Below the pieces are notes generated by a model. That model was not told the DNA's origin and made no database searches. It saw nothing but the letters and a program-made list of their open reading frames with translations. A program made the translations under genes and the position numbers. Shown one piece after another: positions 62,079-64,000 of a DNA stretch of 64,000 nucleotides. The stretch's first letter is position 1, and the number at the start of each line of letters is the position of its first letter. Source of the stretch: Microbispora rosea (GTDB lineage Bacteria; Actinomycetota; Actinomycetes; Streptosporangiales; Streptosporangiaceae); NCBI RefSeq assembly GCF_900156315.1, contig NZ_FTNI01000008.1, forward strand, positions 186,001-250,000, given 5' to 3'.

Positions 62079-63227
62079 ATGACAGAGATCCAGGCGGGCC
62101 CGGGGGCAGCCGTCGCGGCTGCCCCCGTATCAGGAGACGTGCCCGCCATCGAACTCGACCACGTGGTCAAGGAGTACGTCTCGCACGGCGAGGTCGTACG
62201 GGCGGTCAAGGGCGTGAGCCTCGCCATTGCGGAGGGGGAGTTCTTCTCCCTCCTCGGCCCCTCAGGCTGTGGCAAAACCACCAGCATGCGGATGATCGCC
62301 GGGTTCGAGGACCCCACACAGGGGGTCGTCAGGCTCCACGGGGAGGACGTCACGAGCGTCCCGCCGAACAAGCGTGACATCAACATGGTGTTCCAGTCCT
62401 ACGCGCTGTTCCCGCACATGAACGTCTGGGACAACGTCGCGTTCGGGCTCAAGCGCAAGAAGGTCCCCGACGCGGAGATCAAGCGCCGCGTCGGCGAGAT
62501 CCTGGAGGTCGTGGACCTGGTCGGCCGCGAGAAGCGCCGGCCGAAGGAGATGTCGGGAGGCCAGCAGCAGCGCGTCGCCCTCGCCCGGGCCCTGGTCAAC
62601 CGCCCCCGCGCGCTCCTGCTCGACGAGCCGCTCGGCGCGCTCGACCTCAAGCTCCGCCAGGCCATGCAGATCGAGCTCAAGCGCATCCAGCGCGAGGTCG
62701 GCATCACGTTCGTCTACGTGACGCACGACCAGAGCGAGGCGCTGACGATGAGCGATCGCATCGCGGTCATGAACGACGGCCTCGTGGAGCAGCTCGCGGA
62801 ACCGCGCGAGATCTACGAGCGGCCCGCCAGCAAGTTCGTGGCGGGGTTCATCGGCACGTCCAACCTGCTGAGCGGCACCGTCCAGCAGATCACCGGCGAC
62901 ACCGCCGTGCTCGCGCTCGGCGCGAGCGACCGGATCCTCGTCCCCGCCGACGGCGCGCTCGCGGCCGGCGCCTCGGTCGACCTCACGGTCCGGCCCGAGA
63001 AGATCAAAATCGCTAAGGACCAGCCGGAAGGCGACCTCAGCGTGGTGCGGGGGACGGTCTCCGAGGTCGTCTACCTCGGCACCTACAACAGCTACGTCGT
63101 GAGGCTCGGCGACGGCGCCGAGATCACGGTGTTCGAGCAGAACGCCAACGACAGCACGATCACCGCCGAGCGAGGCGACGCGGTCTGGCTCTCCTGGCAG
63201 CCCTGGCACTCCTACGCGCTGCGGTAG
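62079..63227 (+). CDS. potA: Spermidine/putrescine-type ABC transporter ATP-binding protein
   Basis: 382 residues. Walker [11 protein letters not shown]-loop [10 protein letters not shown], signature MSGGQQQR, Walker [17 protein letters not shown], and a C-terminal TOBE domain ([29 protein letters not shown]). The PotA-like regulatory tail plus a PotD-like gene next door identify a polyamine-type importer. ATG at 62079 is chosen; the frame extends 17 codons upstream. Confidence 0.9.
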   Translation: MTEIQAGPGAAVAAAPVSGDVPAIELDHVVKEYVSHGEVVRAVKGVSLAIAEGEFFSLLGPSGCGKTTSMRMIAGFEDPTQGVVRLHGEDVTSVPPNKRDINMVFQSYALFPHMNVWDNVAFGLKRKKVPDAEIKRRVGEILEVVDLVGREKRRPKEMSGGQQQRVALARALVNRPRALLLDEPLGALDLKLRQAMQIELKRIQREVGITFVYVTHDQSEALTMSDRIAVMNDGLVEQLAEPREIYERPASKFVAGFIGTSNLLSGTVQQITGDTAVLALGASDRILVPADGALAAGASVDLTVRPEKIKIAKDQPEGDLSVVRGTVSEVVYLGTYNSYVVRLGDGAEITVFEQNANDSTITAERGDAVWLSWQPWHSYALR

Positions 63228-63309
63228 ATCCCCGCGCCGGCTCCATCCGTCGACATCCCCGCCACGCATCCCCTCGACGCATTCCCGCCACGAATCCCCG
63301 AACCCCCTG

Positions 63310-63337
63310 TACAGCGAACCCGGTACAGCGAACCCGG
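63310..63337 (+). repeat. 14-nt tandem repeat in the potA-potD gap
   Basis: TACAGCGAACCCGG is present twice head to tail; the preceding 60 nt also repeat CCCGCCACG-ATCCCC. The gap otherwise holds no gene. It may be a local duplication or a weak protein site before the binding-protein gene. Confidence 0.75.
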
Positions 63338-63350
63338 AGCACGAACTCCT

Positions 63351-64000
63351 ATGAACGACCCATACAGGCAGGACCCCGCCCTCCTCCGCGGCATGACCCA
63401 GCGCCGGCTCGGCAGGCGCGACGCCTTCCGGCTCGCGGGCCTGTCGGCCGCCGGGCTCGCTCTGGCGGCCTGCGGCGTGCAGGGCAAGGGCACGGCCAGG
63501 CCGTCCTCCTCCGCGCAGGCCCAGTCCGAGGTGGAGAAGTTCTGGTCCGGCAAGACGAAGAACGGCCACGTGGACTTCGCCAACTGGCCGCTCTACATGG
63601 ACCCCAAGCAGCCCGAGCTCAAGCAGTTCACCCAGCAGACCGGCATCACGGTGAACTACAAAGAGGTCATCCTCGAGATGCCGAGCTGGTTCGCCAAGAT
63701 CCAGCCGCAGCTCGCCGCCGGGCAGTCGATCGACTACGACCTCATGGTCGTCACCAACGGCCTCCACTTCCAGCGGCTCGTGCAGCTCGGCTACCTGGCG
63801 CCGCTCGATCACTCCAAGCTGCCGAACTTCGCGGCCAACGCGGCGCCGGAGTACAAGCAGGAGTCGTTCGACCCCGGCAACGTCTACAGCATCCCGTGGG
63901 CCTCCGGCATCACCGGCATCGCGTACAACCCGAAGTACGTCGACACCCCGCCGACCAGCATGGCCGACCTGTGGAACCCCAAGTACAAGGGCAAGGTCGG
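63351..64000 (+). CDS. potD: Polyamine-type ABC substrate-binding lipoprotein (3' end outside window)
   Basis: 216 residues are visible. A twin-arginine-like lipoprotein signal RRLGRRDAFRLAGLSAAG is followed by LALAACG, with the lipid-attachment Cys. Mature text HVDFANWPLYMDPKQPELKQ, TQQTGITVNYKEVI and YDLMVVTNGLHFQRLVQLGY is PotD/PotF-like. Export by Tat followed by lipidation is likely. Permease genes are expected beyond the window. Confidence 0.9.
   Translation, partial: MNDPYRQDPALLRGMTQRRLGRRDAFRLAGLSAAGLALAACGVQGKGTARPSSSAQAQSEVEKFWSGKTKNGHVDFANWPLYMDPKQPELKQFTQQTGITVNYKEVILEMPSWFAKIQPQLAAGQSIDYDLMVVTNGLHFQRLVQLGYLAPLDHSKLPNFAANAAPEYKQESFDPGNVYSIPWASGITGIAYNPKYVDTPPTSMADLWNPKYKGKV

Overview
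This window is a piece of a high-GC actinomycete chromosome. The evidence is the very high GC, the many GTG starts, coupled ATGA/GTGA overlaps, two four-gene conservon operons, a GlnR-type operator before the ammonium-transport operon, DivIVA-like and PucR-type genes and an ABC-F gene. A Streptosporangiaceae-like host (Nonomuraea, Microbispora, Sphaerisporangium group) is my inference; nothing in the window proves a genus.

Layout. 1-2.1 kb: the end of a sigma-70 factor gene, then a divergent NmrA-like oxidoreductase / MarR regulator pair. 2.3-6.5 kb: a nitrogen operon amtB-glnK-glnD behind a four-half-site GlnR box. 6.6-16.6 kb: two tandem conservons (nitrate/nitrite-sensor-like histidine kinase, Roadblock protein, DUF742 protein, small GTPase); the second is a mosaic with two patches of foreign codon usage. 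16.7-27.4 kb: housekeeping (ffh, rpsP, khpA, rimM, trmD, rplS, two signal peptidases, rnhB, DUF2469, an M23-like protein, xerC, yraN). 27.4-40.2 kb: the yraN-comM(yifB)-dprA locus, in which comM is split by a 9.7-kb integrated element.

The element (29107-38830) is the most interesting part. A large serine integrase has inserted it into comM, placing an in-frame TAG exactly at the junction and moving the last 28 comM codons to the far side, next to dprA. It carries a YozE-like protein, a RepA-like ATPase followed by an iteron-like cluster of GTGTGGAG repeats and a 31-bp palindrome (a likely origin), a PD-(D/E)XK-like protein, a block of small genes, a lone HK97-type prohead protease with a cysteine-rich tail, a short GntR-like regulator bracketed by inverted copies of a 19-nt motif, and a lone reverse-strand gene beside attR. 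There is no terminase, portal, capsid, tail or Tra/FtsK gene. Three copies of one operator-like palindrome (TGACG-TTAAGCGTCA type) sit before the replication module and before the protease module. Together these suggest a small phage satellite (PICI-like) that borrows a helper's capsid and supplies its own protease; a decayed prophage is the alternative.

40.4-48.9 kb: a CoA-transferase family III gene, rpsB-tsf-pyrH-frr-cdsA, a SUFU-like gene and rlmN. 49.0-51.4 kb: an ABC transporter pair whose ATPase gene appears frameshifted into its permease, and a DivIVA-like gene. 51.4-58.0 kb: a PucR regulator divergent from an apparent catabolic operon (NCS1 permease, Zn-dehydrogenase, nitrilase, agmatinase-like ureohydrolase, cyclase). 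58.0-59.8 kb: an ABC-F gene with a nine-codon leader peptide, likely attenuated. 59.9-64.0 kb: an Lrp/AsnC regulator divergent from an aldehyde dehydrogenase and the start of a polyamine ABC transporter, with the binding protein cut off by the window end.
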